DNA of 64,000 nt, taken from Acidobacteriaceae bacterium. GTDB taxonomy: Bacteria; Acidobacteriota; Terriglobia; Terriglobales; Acidobacteriaceae. The DNA lies in the NCBI GenBank assembly GCA_003165075.1, contig PLSM01000094.1, forward strand, positions 111,509-175,508. The letters are read 5' to 3'. Shown here in pieces: positions 25,659 through 33,616 of the stretch. The number at the start of each line of letters is the position of its first letter. Within the stretch, counting starts at the first letter, position 1. A program made the translations under genes and the position numbers. The notes beneath the pieces were generated by a model. That model saw only the letters and a program-made list of their open reading frames with translations. It had not been told where the DNA came from and searched no databases.

Positions 25659-26171
25659 TCAATGGGAAAAGAAAGAAAGAACAGTACCAATGGCCATGGC
25701 TGGAGCATACGGTATCTTGCGTGCCTTCGGATTGGAAAGCACTAGCTCTTCCGGAGGACGCATGCCGCGCTTCTTCCAGCCAAAGACAAGATCGCCCGTT
25801 CCGCTGAACAATTCACCCAGAAATCCTCCGCACACCGCCCACCCAATAGCCATGATCCCCCCCACCATACCGGTTACAACCAGCGCAAACACCAGTTGGG
25901 ATGGGCCGATCCAGGCTCCGATTGCGGCGCATAGTTTCACGTCGCCCATACCCATCCCGCCCATCCAGAACAGAATGCCGTAAAGCAGCGCTCCCAACCC
26001 CAGACCCTCCAGGCTGTGCCAGATCCCGATACCGCGCGGCAGGAAAGACACACCAATCCCCACCACCAGGTAGGGAAACACCAGCCAGTTGGGAATGCGG
26101 CGGCTGCGCAGATCCGTAAACGTGGCCACAGCGAGAACCACCACTGTGGGCCACCAGGCGATCAAGTGCAA
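25659..26171 (-). CDS. tadV: Tad prepilin peptidase TadV/CpaA (type IV A24 family)
   Basis: Membrane aspartyl protease that matures Flp prepilins, about 170 residues. The two catalytic Asp sites are FTDLRSRRIPNWL near the N-terminus and the GxGD-type MGGMGMGDVKLCAAIG; about six spans are present. The track opens at 26297, but an N-terminus of about 40 hydrophilic residues is atypical. A TTG at 26171 has GGGGAGG 6 bases upstream, just before the first span (IAWWPTVVVLAVATF), and a sigma-54-like element lies 43 bases further upstream. I therefore prefer TTG 26171. It is the first gene of tadV-tadZ-tadA-tadB-tadC. Confidence 0.87.
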   Translation of the reverse strand: MHLIAWWPTVVVLAVATFTDLRSRRIPNWLVFPYLVVGIGVSFLPRGIGIWHSLEGLGLGALLYGILFWMGGMGMGDVKLCAAIGAWIGPSQLVFALVVTGMVGGIMAIGWAVCGGFLGELFSGTGDLVFGWKKRGMRPPEELVLSNPKARKIPYAPAMAIGTVLSFFSH

Positions 26172-26213
26172 ATCCGGCCTCCCCGATTTAATTTCAGGCG
26201 ATATTGGTGTTGA

Positions 26214-26229
26214 AGCAATTGTCCCTCCA
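26214..26229 (-). promoter_or_regulatory. Sigma-54-like promoter for the tadVZABC operon
   Basis: Minus strand TGGAGGGACAATTGCT has GG and GC at the right -24/-12 spacing and a perfect TTGCT, but the CAC of the -24 element is AGG. Transcription would start near 26203, about 32 bases before the TTG start of tadV. It is weaker than the pilin promoter but has the same architecture and faces away from the sigma-54 activator gene. Confidence 0.55.
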
Positions 26230-26626
26230 AATTGCAGTCTGTCAAGAGTACATGAATTCAATGTGTTACCAAGCAGTTCATTTACCGCTGTGTACACACA
26301 TGTATACGGGCGCCGAGGTGCTATGGAGCGCAGCGTTTACACTGATCAACAGGAATAGGCATTTCCGATAATCTCTCCTCCGCATGCCCGTTTTGATCGA
26401 TTGCCGGCCTTCTGATTTCGCCCGCCGGGTCAGACGTAACTGCAACTATTACTCAAACTTACACGATCGTCTCTATTACTTTAGTGTTACCCACGTTACC
26501 AGTTTCACACCAAGGTGGGATTGACCATTAGAGCAGGGCCGTCCAGAGTGAAAGATAACAACTCTCTCGCAGAGTCCGATCTTGCGTCTCTTCGCTCGCC
26601 AATCGGCTCTCTGGTAACCCGTAAGG
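26230..26626. other. Intergenic region between tadV and the sigma-54 activator gene
   Basis: About 400 bases with no supported gene. It holds GTTACCCACGTTACC (26487-26501), a near-direct repeat, and later GGTAACCC. The ORF 26476-26760 on the minus strand is uncharacteristic and has no ribosome site. Activator-binding sites for the tadV promoter would be expected here. Confidence 0.45.
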
Positions 26627-26654
26627 CTCCTCAAAGCTGCGTGAATTTGAGGAG
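26627..26654. promoter_or_regulatory. Perfect 9-bp inverted repeat upstream of the activator gene
   Basis: CTCCTCAAA (26627-26635) and TTTGAGGAG (26646-26654) form a perfect inverted repeat with a 10-base spacer, centred about 110 bases before the activator start and about 410 bases upstream of the tadV promoter. It may be an operator for autoregulation or enhancer binding, or an RNA hairpin in the activator leader. Confidence 0.55.
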
Positions 26655-26751
26655 TCAGTACCCGTAGTTCTCCTACGCCTTGGTTCTCAAGATAGGTTCT
26701 TAAGCTGCGCTGATTAGGTGTTGCGCAAGAGGGGAATGAGATCATCCTTTG

Positions 26752-28146
26752 ATGATTCAAATAGGACTACTTTCAGACGACCGCGCGCTGCAACCGCTTC
26801 TTTCTTCGGCATTGGGGAGAGAATTTCGCGTTCTGCAGGAAGCCAATGAAGACGGCATCGACGAGCGCCTCGCTGCGGCGGAATGCGATGTCTTGATTCT
26901 TGATCTGCACGCTGAGAACGGGTCGCTGAAAGAGCGGATCGCTTGTTCCCGGCGACTGATCGCCTCGCAGGTTCCCCTGGTAGTCATGGCCGACGACGGC
27001 TATCGTTCGGTCGCTTTGGAATTGGTGCGAGTGGGAGCCTTTGGCTACTGCCGCCGTCCACCCTCTATTCGCGAGTTGAAAACGATGTTGTGCCGGGCGC
27101 ACGAGAATTCTGCGCTCAAGCGCGAGATCCAGACCGTGCAACAGCGCCTGGAGTCAGTCAGCAGCTGCGATCGCCTGATCGGTTCCAGTGTGCGCATGCA
27201 GCGGGTCTATCAGCTGGTGAAGCGCGTGGCTAATATCAACGCGTCGGTGCTTGTGTCCGGCGAAAGCGGCACCGGCAAGGAACTCATCGCCCGCGCCATT
27301 CACAATCTCGGTTCCCGTGCGGACAAGCCGTTTGTGGCCGTATCTTGTAGCGCCATCCCTGAGACCTTGATCGAGGCGGAACTTTTCGGCCACGAAAAGG
27401 GAGCGTTTACCGGTACTGTTGGGGCGCGGGAAGGCTACTTCGAGCAGGCACAGGACGGCACCCTCTTCCTCGATGAAATCGGTGACCTGAGCCCCTTTAC
27501 CCAGGTCAAGCTTCTGCGCGTTTTGCAGGAAATGGAATTCAACCGCCTGGGGAGCACCCGCATCATCCCGCTGCGGGCTCGGCTGATCTTCGCCACCCAT
27601 CAGGACCTGCAGAAACTGGCTACTGAAGGCAAATTCCGCCGCGATCTCTACTACCGCATCAATGTGATGCGAATCGATGCCCCGGCGCTTGCGGACCGCC
27701 CGGAAGACATCGAGCAGATCGCTGCTCACTATCTGGACCATTATTCCGAGATGTTTCAAAAGCCGATGGACCGGATTGAACCGGAAGCAATGTCCCTGCT
27801 CAACACCTATTCGTGGCCCGGCAACGTGCGCGAGCTCGAAAATGTGATTCAGAGGGCGATCATCCTTGCTCCCGGACGGCGCATCCGTATGGATGATCTG
27901 CCACTGGTGATGCATACGGATAAGGTAGTCGATATCAGCGACTACAACCCTGCCGGATCGTTCGAGCGTCAGCTTCGCGACTACAAAATCAAGCTGGCCA
28001 CCGACGCGGTGAAGGAAAACAACGGAAACAAGACCCTGGCGGCGCGCAGCCTGGGCATTTCCCGCGCTTACCTCCATCGCCTGATTCGGCTTTCAGAGCC
28101 GGATCCGATGTTCGAAACGGAATCCGTGGGTTCCGCTTCGGCATAA
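26752..28146 (+). CDS. Sigma-54-dependent transcriptional activator (NtrC type) of the Tad locus
   Basis: A 464-residue protein with an N-terminal receiver domain (about residues 1-120), an AAA+ sigma-54 interaction domain (about 140-380) and a Fis-type helix-turn-helix at the end ([22 protein letters not shown]). It has Walker A GESGTGKE, Walker [12 protein letters not shown] and the arginine-finger region [11 protein letters not shown]. The sigma-54 contact loop reads GAFTGT instead of GAFTGA. In the receiver, Asp of ILDLHAENG is present, but the usual Thr is Ala (VVMADD) and the Lys position is Arg (YCRRP). ATG 26752 is used; TTG 26749 is possible. It is divergent from tadV and is the likely activator of the two sigma-54 promoters here. 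No kinase is adjacent. Confidence 0.92.
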   Translation: MIQIGLLSDDRALQPLLSSALGREFRVLQEANEDGIDERLAAAECDVLILDLHAENGSLKERIACSRRLIASQVPLVVMADDGYRSVALELVRVGAFGYCRRPPSIRELKTMLCRAHENSALKREIQTVQQRLESVSSCDRLIGSSVRMQRVYQLVKRVANINASVLVSGESGTGKELIARAIHNLGSRADKPFVAVSCSAIPETLIEAELFGHEKGAFTGTVGAREGYFEQAQDGTLFLDEIGDLSPFTQVKLLRVLQEMEFNRLGSTRIIPLRARLIFATHQDLQKLATEGKFRRDLYYRINVMRIDAPALADRPEDIEQIAAHYLDHYSEMFQKPMDRIEPEAMSLLNTYSWPGNVRELENVIQRAIILAPGRRIRMDDLPLVMHTDKVVDISDYNPAGSFERQLRDYKIKLATDAVKENNGNKTLAARSLGISRAYLHRLIRLSEPDPMFETESVGSASA

Positions 28147-28379
28147 GATTCGAGTCCCCGCGATGCGTGGTGCACTGGCGCCACATTCATTCAGTCCCCT
28201 GACGAGAGCATTCCCTGCTAGCCCTGTTTCCCCCGGACGGGCTTTGTCCTGTTCCGGGAATGCCCCGTTTCGGGAAGCCGCGCCAGCCCTCAAACCATCC
28301 ATTCCAGACAGTTCTTTAGTAAGGTTCAAACCTTGTGGCGAACCGGGATAGCCCATCCAATCTGGTATATGCTTCTGTC

Positions 28380-29309
28380 ATGTCGAGGCGGCTCGCTCTA
28401 CTGATTCTGCTGTGGATGACGGCGCAGATGCTGGCGCCAGTGGCGGGCTGGGCAGCCGATGTTGTTCTCGCGGCTACTCCCCAGCCCGGACAAGCGGCTG
28501 CAGGCAGCGCAAAGCCGGCTCCTAAGGTCTCGGCCGCGAACGCTACGCAAAGCCCGGCCGCCACGGACCCCAACTCCAATTGCAACGGTGGCCCCTGCGG
28601 CAGCCAACCGCCCCAGATTATTGTGAACAGCCCGCCGCCTGCGAATCCGCCGTGGGCCTGGTATCAGCGGGTGGCTTGGGCCGCCAACATCATCCTTGCG
28701 GTGTTGGGATACGTGGGCATTATGCTCGCCCTGAGGACCCTCAAAAACATCGAACGTCACGCGGAGTCCAGTGCCGCCGCCGTGCAAGCTGCCCAGGAAA
28801 CTGCCAGCGCCGCATTGGCGCAGAGTCAGGCGCTGGTGGATTCCGAGAGACCGTGGATTGTGGTCTCGGTCGAGCCCTTCCTGACCATGGAAAACAGTTT
28901 CAAGGTCATAGCTACGAATCGCGGCCGCACCCCGGCCAAGATCGTGTCCACCGTGGATCAGGTCGAGGTGGCCATCGACGAAACCCGCCTGGCGGAGACA
29001 CCGGAGTTCGAAAGCGTGGAGTCGGGTGCGCTGCCCAACCCCATCATCCTTCTCCCTGGCGAATCGGTAGGCATTCGACCCTTCCGCCGCGAAGACATGC
29101 GCTCGGTTTGCGAGGATGACGCCCAATTCGAACGCATTGAGCTGTGGCAGGAGAAGGTGTTTCTCTTTGGCCGGGTCACCTACATGGACCTGCTCTCCAG
29201 CCCCGGAAAACAAATCCACGAAACCGACTGGTGTTGCTGGTACGTCCACGGCGAGAAAGAAAGTGCTCTGCTGGTTGCCGGGCCGCCGGAGTATAACCGG
29301 CATACCTAG
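28380..29309 (+). CDS. Predicted exported single-span protein of unknown function
   Basis: A 309-residue protein with no recognised family. ATG 28380 gives a signal peptide (MSRRLALLILLWMTAQMLAPVAGWA) that is cleaved or anchors the protein. An Ala/Pro/Asn-rich stretch follows, then a second hydrophobic helix WAANIILAVLGYVGIMLALRTL (about residues 101-122). After a short coiled-coil-like segment (ERHAESSAAAVQAAQETA) comes a beta-rich domain beginning SERPWIVVSVEPF. The track's GTG 28335 start has no ribosome site. It follows the Tad activator by about 230 bases on the same strand; a link to the pilus is not supported. Confidence 0.7.
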   Translation: MSRRLALLILLWMTAQMLAPVAGWAADVVLAATPQPGQAAAGSAKPAPKVSAANATQSPAATDPNSNCNGGPCGSQPPQIIVNSPPPANPPWAWYQRVAWAANIILAVLGYVGIMLALRTLKNIERHAESSAAAVQAAQETASAALAQSQALVDSERPWIVVSVEPFLTMENSFKVIATNRGRTPAKIVSTVDQVEVAIDETRLAETPEFESVESGALPNPIILLPGESVGIRPFRREDMRSVCEDDAQFERIELWQEKVFLFGRVTYMDLLSSPGKQIHETDWCCWYVHGEKESALLVAGPPEYNRHT

Positions 29310-29390
29310 GGTTTCGTATCTAATCTTCCCGTCACAACTGCTGTCATCTTGAGCGAACGCAGTACCCGGTCTCAGAAGTTCCTTTCATAA

Positions 29391-29478
29391 AAGTTGTCGT
29401 CCTGAGCGACCGTACCGAAGCGAAGGAAGTCGAAGGACCCGCGGTTGTCTTTTCCTCAAATCCCGTTGACCTTGTTTG
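29391..29478. repeat. Dispersed intergenic repeat (TCCTGAGCGA...CGAAGGACC family), copy 1
   Basis: The segment contains GTCGTCCTGAGCGA, then GTCGAAGGACCCGCGG and a CCCGTTGACCTTGTTT end. The same blocks in the same order occur at 57791-57888, and a partial copy (GTCATCTTGAGCGAACGCAG) starts at 29343. No coding potential is seen. It occupies most of the gap before the ABC transporter genes. Confidence 0.7.
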
Positions 29479-29598
29479 CATCAACATTCGTCACTAGATG
29501 AGTCCGCGGCATGCCGTCGCGAGCTTTGCTAAAATCCTTCCAGACCGTTTCCCACGACCCATCCATTTCCAATTGCAAACCGAGCGGCAGGAGAATTC

Positions 29599-30501
29599 AT
29601 GCCAGTTGTTGAACTCGCGGGAGTCACCAAGGCCTACGAGAGCAAAGTTGCCGTCCGCGATTTGAGCCTTTCCATCGAGGCGGGCCAGATGTTTGGCCTG
29701 CTGGGGCCGAACGGAGCGGGCAAAACCAGCTCCATCCGCATGATGATGGGCATCACCTTGCCCGACTCCGGCACCGTGAGTCTCTTCGACAAGCCCTTTG
29801 AACGCCAAAGCCTGGAGCGGGTAGGCTACCTGCCCGAGGAACGCGGGCTTTACAAGAAGATGAAGGTGCTGGAGCAGTTGGTCTTCTTCGGCGAGTTGCA
29901 CGGCCTCAGTGCCGCGGAGTCCCGCAAGCGGGCTACCGATTGGGCCCAGCGCCTGGAGATTGCCGACGCGCTGGCCAAGAGGACTGAAGAACTCTCCAAG
30001 GGTATGCAGCAGAAGATTCAGTTCATCGGTTCGGTGCTGCACGATCCCGGCCTGATCGTCATGGACGAACCCTTTGCCGGACTGGACCCGGTAAACGCAA
30101 CCCTGCTGGAACGCACCCTGCTGGACTTCAAGGATCAGGGCAAGGCTATTCTCTTCTCCACCCATCGCATGGACCAGGTGGAGAAGCTGTGCGACTCCAT
30201 CTGCCTCATCAATAACGGCGAAGCGGTGCTCGCCGGCAGGGTGCGCGAAATCAAGTCGCGTTACGAGCGCAACCACGTGATTGTGGAATTTGAAGGCAGT
30301 GCGGATTTCCTCTCCAGCGCGGAGATCGCGCAGGCCAAAAACTTCTCCGGCCACGCCGAGATACGGCTCAAGCCGCACGGCGACGCGCAGAAGCTGCTCC
30401 ATGAGGCAACGGCCGCGGCCACCATCTACCGCTTCGAACTGGTCGAGCCTTCGCTCGAAGAGATTTTCATCCAGACCGTGGGAGGCAAGGCCGATGCGTA
30501 A
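29599..30501 (+). CDS. ABC exporter ATP-binding protein, NatA-like
   Basis: A 300-residue nucleotide-binding subunit of an ABC-2 exporter. It has Walker A LLGPNGAGKTSS, the signature LSKGMQQKIQFIGS, Walker B GLIVMDEPFAGLDPVNATLL and the switch His in LFSTHRMD. The C-terminal about 80 residues (SRYERNHVIVEFEG onward) form the extra domain seen in NatA-like proteins. The downstream permease overlaps its end by 8 bases. Substrate could be Na+, a lipid or a drug. Confidence 0.92.
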   Translation: MPVVELAGVTKAYESKVAVRDLSLSIEAGQMFGLLGPNGAGKTSSIRMMMGITLPDSGTVSLFDKPFERQSLERVGYLPEERGLYKKMKVLEQLVFFGELHGLSAAESRKRATDWAQRLEIADALAKRTEELSKGMQQKIQFIGSVLHDPGLIVMDEPFAGLDPVNATLLERTLLDFKDQGKAILFSTHRMDQVEKLCDSICLINNGEAVLAGRVREIKSRYERNHVIVEFEGSADFLSSAEIAQAKNFSGHAEIRLKPHGDAQKLLHEATAAATIYRFELVEPSLEEIFIQTVGGKADA

Positions 30502-31741
30502 CATTCTTCTCATCGCCCGGCGCGAGTACCTTGAGCAGGTGCGCGGGCGGGCCTTCAAAACCACCACCATCGGCCTGCCGGCCGTGTTCGCATTGGTCGT
30601 CGCCATTGCCTACCTTTCCAGTCTCGGTCTCGGCTCCAACCGCCACATGGCCGTCACGGCCTCTGACCCCGTGCTGGCCGGCCAGATCCGCAGCCAGTTG
30701 CTGGGCGACAAGGAAGCCAAGGCCAGCGTGGACGTGATTGCGCCCGCCACTCCCGAACAACGGGCCGCGCTGGTGAACATGGTGCGGACCAAGGCTCTCG
30801 ACGGGCTGCTGTGGGTGGATACGCCGGCCGGAGCGGCGCCCACTGCCACCTACACCTCGCAGTCTGCCGGCGACTTCATCACCAACGATCGGCTGAAGTC
30901 GGCCTTGAATCACGCTCTTGTCGATGCGCGCTTAACCGGCGGCGGCATGAACCAGGCCGACGCGGATACGCTGGTCAAGGGCGTATCCATCCAGACCTTC
31001 CAGGTGAAAAAAGATGGCAGTGTGGTAAAGAGCAACGCCGCAGCGTCGTTTTACAAGGGCTATGCGATGGCCATCCTGCTCTCGATGACCACCATGATCT
31101 ACGGCATGAACGTGGCCCGCTCCATCATCCAGGAAAAAACGTCGCGCATCTTTGAGGTGATGCTGGCCATCGCCAAGCCGGGAGACATGCTGGCCGGAAA
31201 GCTGATCGGCGTGGGCGCCGTAGGCCTGACCCAGATTGCGATCTGGCTGGTGGCGGGCGCGGCCATTCTGTTTTCGCCTTTCGCTGCCGCCCTTATGACA
31301 GGCGACTTTGTCATCCATATTTCGTGGAGCGAGACGGTCCTGTTTCCGGTCTATTTTGTGCTCGGCTACTTGCTCTACAGCTCGTTGTTTGCCGGCCTGG
31401 CCGCCACCTGCGAAACCGAGCAGGAGTTGCAGATGTACATGCCCCTGGCTGCTGCGCCCACCTGGCTGAGCTTCGCGCTGATCCTGCTGGTCATCAACGA
31501 CTCCAACTCGTTCTGGTCGGTGGCAGCCTCCCTCTTTCCGCCCACCGCGCCGGTCATCATGTTCTTGCGCATGGCGGCGGAGATTCCTCCGGTGTGGCAG
31601 TTCGCAGCCTCCATCGGTCTGCTGGTGGTGAGCATCTGGGCCACGTTGTGGTTCTCCTCGCGCCTTTATCGCGTAGGCATCCTAATGTATGGCAAGCGGG
31701 CGACGCTGCCCGAACTGCTGCGCTGGCTGCGTTACAGCTAG
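30494..31741 (+). CDS. ABC-2 exporter permease, NatB-like
   Basis: A 415-residue permease. ATG 30494 (MRNILLIARREYLEQVRGRAFK) overlaps the ATPase gene; the track's 71-residue extension is a shadow. One N-terminal span (TIGLPAVFALVVAIAYLSSLGLG) is followed by a long extracytoplasmic domain (about residues 45-195), then five C-terminal spans starting at YAMAILLSMTTMIYGMNVA. The sequence SIIQEKTSRIFEVMLAIAKPGDMLAGK is the conserved ABC-2 NatB motif. It forms the exporter with the preceding ATPase. Confidence 0.92.
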   Translation: MRNILLIARREYLEQVRGRAFKTTTIGLPAVFALVVAIAYLSSLGLGSNRHMAVTASDPVLAGQIRSQLLGDKEAKASVDVIAPATPEQRAALVNMVRTKALDGLLWVDTPAGAAPTATYTSQSAGDFITNDRLKSALNHALVDARLTGGGMNQADADTLVKGVSIQTFQVKKDGSVVKSNAAASFYKGYAMAILLSMTTMIYGMNVARSIIQEKTSRIFEVMLAIAKPGDMLAGKLIGVGAVGLTQIAIWLVAGAAILFSPFAAALMTGDFVIHISWSETVLFPVYFVLGYLLYSSLFAGLAATCETEQELQMYMPLAAAPTWLSFALILLVINDSNSFWSVAASLFPPTAPVIMFLRMAAEIPPVWQFAASIGLLVVSIWATLWFSSRLYRVGILMYGKRATLPELLRWLRYS

Positions 31742-31751
31742 AATCAGTGCA

Positions 31752-32447
31752 GTGAACGTTGAGGACAATCCCAGATTCACACTTGGCCAGCGCCTGGTAC
31801 TGGCCGTGGTTCCGCGCCTCGTGTGGGCGCTGTTTCGGGTTGTAGGCCTCACCTGGCGCTTTGAAGTCATCGCCGAAGAAGGCGTCACGCCGGTCCTCTT
31901 TGGTCAGAAGCCCGGACCGGAGATTTACTGTTTCTGGCATCAGTGCGTGTTGCCCTGCACGGTATACTTCCGTCACTCCTTAGCCGTCATTCTCATCAGC
32001 CGCAGCTTCGACGGCGAGCTGATTACGCGCACTCTCCAGCTGTTCGGCTTTGACGCGGTGCGCGGCTCAAGCTCGCGTGGCGCGCGCAAAGGGCTGCTCG
32101 GGCTAAAACACATCATCGAGACCGGTCGCACCGCAATCTTCACCGCCGATGGTCCGCGCGGTCCCATTTACCAGACGAAGATGGGCCCCATCAAACTGGC
32201 GCAGATGACTGGCGCGCCCATCGGCGCTTTCCATCTGCAACCGCAACACGCCTGGACCATTGGCTCCTGGGATCGCTTCCTGGTGCCGTGGCCGTTCACA
32301 CGCATCTGCGTTAGTTGGGCGCAGTGGACACACGTTCCCGCCGAGCTGCCCGCTGAGGATTTCGAGACCATGCGCGAGCAACTGAATGCGGCCATCGAGC
32401 GTGCCCGGCTGCGCGCCCTTGCGCACTTTGGAAAGGCTTCCCAGTGA
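31752..32447 (+). CDS. Lysophospholipid acyltransferase family protein (DUF374 type)
   Basis: A 231-residue predicted membrane-associated acyltransferase. Signatures are [51 protein letters not shown] and [20 protein letters not shown], the DUF374 pattern in lipid A or phospholipid acylation. GTG 31752 (VNVEDNPRF) lies 10 bases after the permease stop, and the track's upstream extension overlaps that gene. The stop overlaps the queA start in a GTGA junction. The acyl acceptor is not known. Confidence 0.82.
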   Translation: MNVEDNPRFTLGQRLVLAVVPRLVWALFRVVGLTWRFEVIAEEGVTPVLFGQKPGPEIYCFWHQCVLPCTVYFRHSLAVILISRSFDGELITRTLQLFGFDAVRGSSSRGARKGLLGLKHIIETGRTAIFTADGPRGPIYQTKMGPIKLAQMTGAPIGAFHLQPQHAWTIGSWDRFLVPWPFTRICVSWAQWTHVPAELPAEDFETMREQLNAAIERARLRALAHFGKASQ

Positions 32448-33520
32448 GTGGCCTGCGCGTTGCCGATTTTGACTTTGATCTGCCCCCGGAGTTGATTGCG
32501 CAGGAGCCGCCGCCGCAGCGCGGTCAGAGCCGCATGCTGGCGTTGGACCGCGCCACCGGCGCACTGACCGACACGCAGTTTGCCCAATTCCCTTCTCTGC
32601 TGCGGCCCGGAGATCTGCTGGTCATCAACGATAGCCGCGTGATTCCGGCACGCCTGTTTGCGCGGCGCACGCTGGTACGTGATCGCCGACAGCCCAGCGG
32701 CCTGGTGGAAGTGCTGCTGACCGAGCCCGCCGGCGACAACGTGTGGCGCGCGCTGGTCAAGCCGGGGAAAAAGGTCGGAGTGGGCGAGCGCCTGGCTTTT
32801 TTCGCGCCTTCCGGGGCGCTCGTGCTGGAGGCTGAGGTCACGGAACGCGGAGCGTTTGGCGAGCGGGTGCTGCGCTTTGCGCCGGTGGACGATTTCTTTC
32901 GCGCCCTGGAAAGCATCGGCCACATGCCCCTGCCACCCTACATTCGCCGTCATGACGAGGACGCGGATCGCGAGCGATATCAGACCGTCTTCGCGCGCCG
33001 CCAAGGTTCTGTGGCCGCACCCACCGCTGGGTTGCACTTTACGCAGCAGATGTTGGATGCGGTGGCCGCGCAGGGTGTCGAGGTGGCGCGCATCACGCTC
33101 CACGTGGGCCTGGGCACCTTTGCTCCGCTGCGCGTGGACCTCGTGGACGACGTGCGCTTGCACCGCGAACGCTACACGCTGCCCGAGGCCACGGCCCAGG
33201 CCATTCAGCGCGCATCCGGTGAAGGCCGGCGCATCGTCGCCGTAGGGACCACAGTCGTGCGCACCCTGGAAGCCGTCGCACAGCAGGCAGGCGGCGCAGC
33301 GCTCCAGGCGCATTCGGGCGAGACCGAGATCTTTATTGCGCCCGGCTTCCACTTCCGCCTGGTGGGTGCGCTGCTGACCAATTTCCATCTGCCCCAGTCA
33401 AGCCTCCTCATGCTGGTCAGCGCCTTTGCCGGACGCGAGCGCGTGCTCGCCGCCTACCGCCATGCCGTCGAGGCACGCTACCGCTTCTTCAGCTACGGCG
33501 ATTGCATGTTCTTTTTCTGA
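32444..33520 (+). CDS. queA: S-adenosylmethionine:tRNA ribosyltransferase-isomerase
   Basis: Makes epoxyqueuosine in the wobble base of tRNAs by transferring the ribosyl of SAM to preQ1 in the anticodon. A 358-residue protein of normal length. Markers are [68 protein letters not shown] and [19 protein letters not shown]. The start is GTG 32444, sharing bases with the stop of the acyltransferase gene. Confidence 0.97.
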   Translation: MSGLRVADFDFDLPPELIAQEPPPQRGQSRMLALDRATGALTDTQFAQFPSLLRPGDLLVINDSRVIPARLFARRTLVRDRRQPSGLVEVLLTEPAGDNVWRALVKPGKKVGVGERLAFFAPSGALVLEAEVTERGAFGERVLRFAPVDDFFRALESIGHMPLPPYIRRHDEDADRERYQTVFARRQGSVAAPTAGLHFTQQMLDAVAAQGVEVARITLHVGLGTFAPLRVDLVDDVRLHRERYTLPEATAQAIQRASGEGRRIVAVGTTVVRTLEAVAQQAGGAALQAHSGETEIFIAPGFHFRLVGALLTNFHLPQSSLLMLVSAFAGRERVLAAYRHAVEARYRFFSYGDCMFFF

Positions 33521-33616
33521 ATCTGATCGTGAGGCTCATTGCCGGCAGTACCATCGAATGTTCGATCTCAAGCCTGCCTCTTCCCGGCAAGCTCGGGACG
33601 CAGGTAACGTAGTGGT

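Noticed and set aside
32168-33388. 406-residue minus-strand ORF over queA
   Set aside because: Antisense shadow of queA and the acyltransferase; both plus-strand genes have full family motifs.
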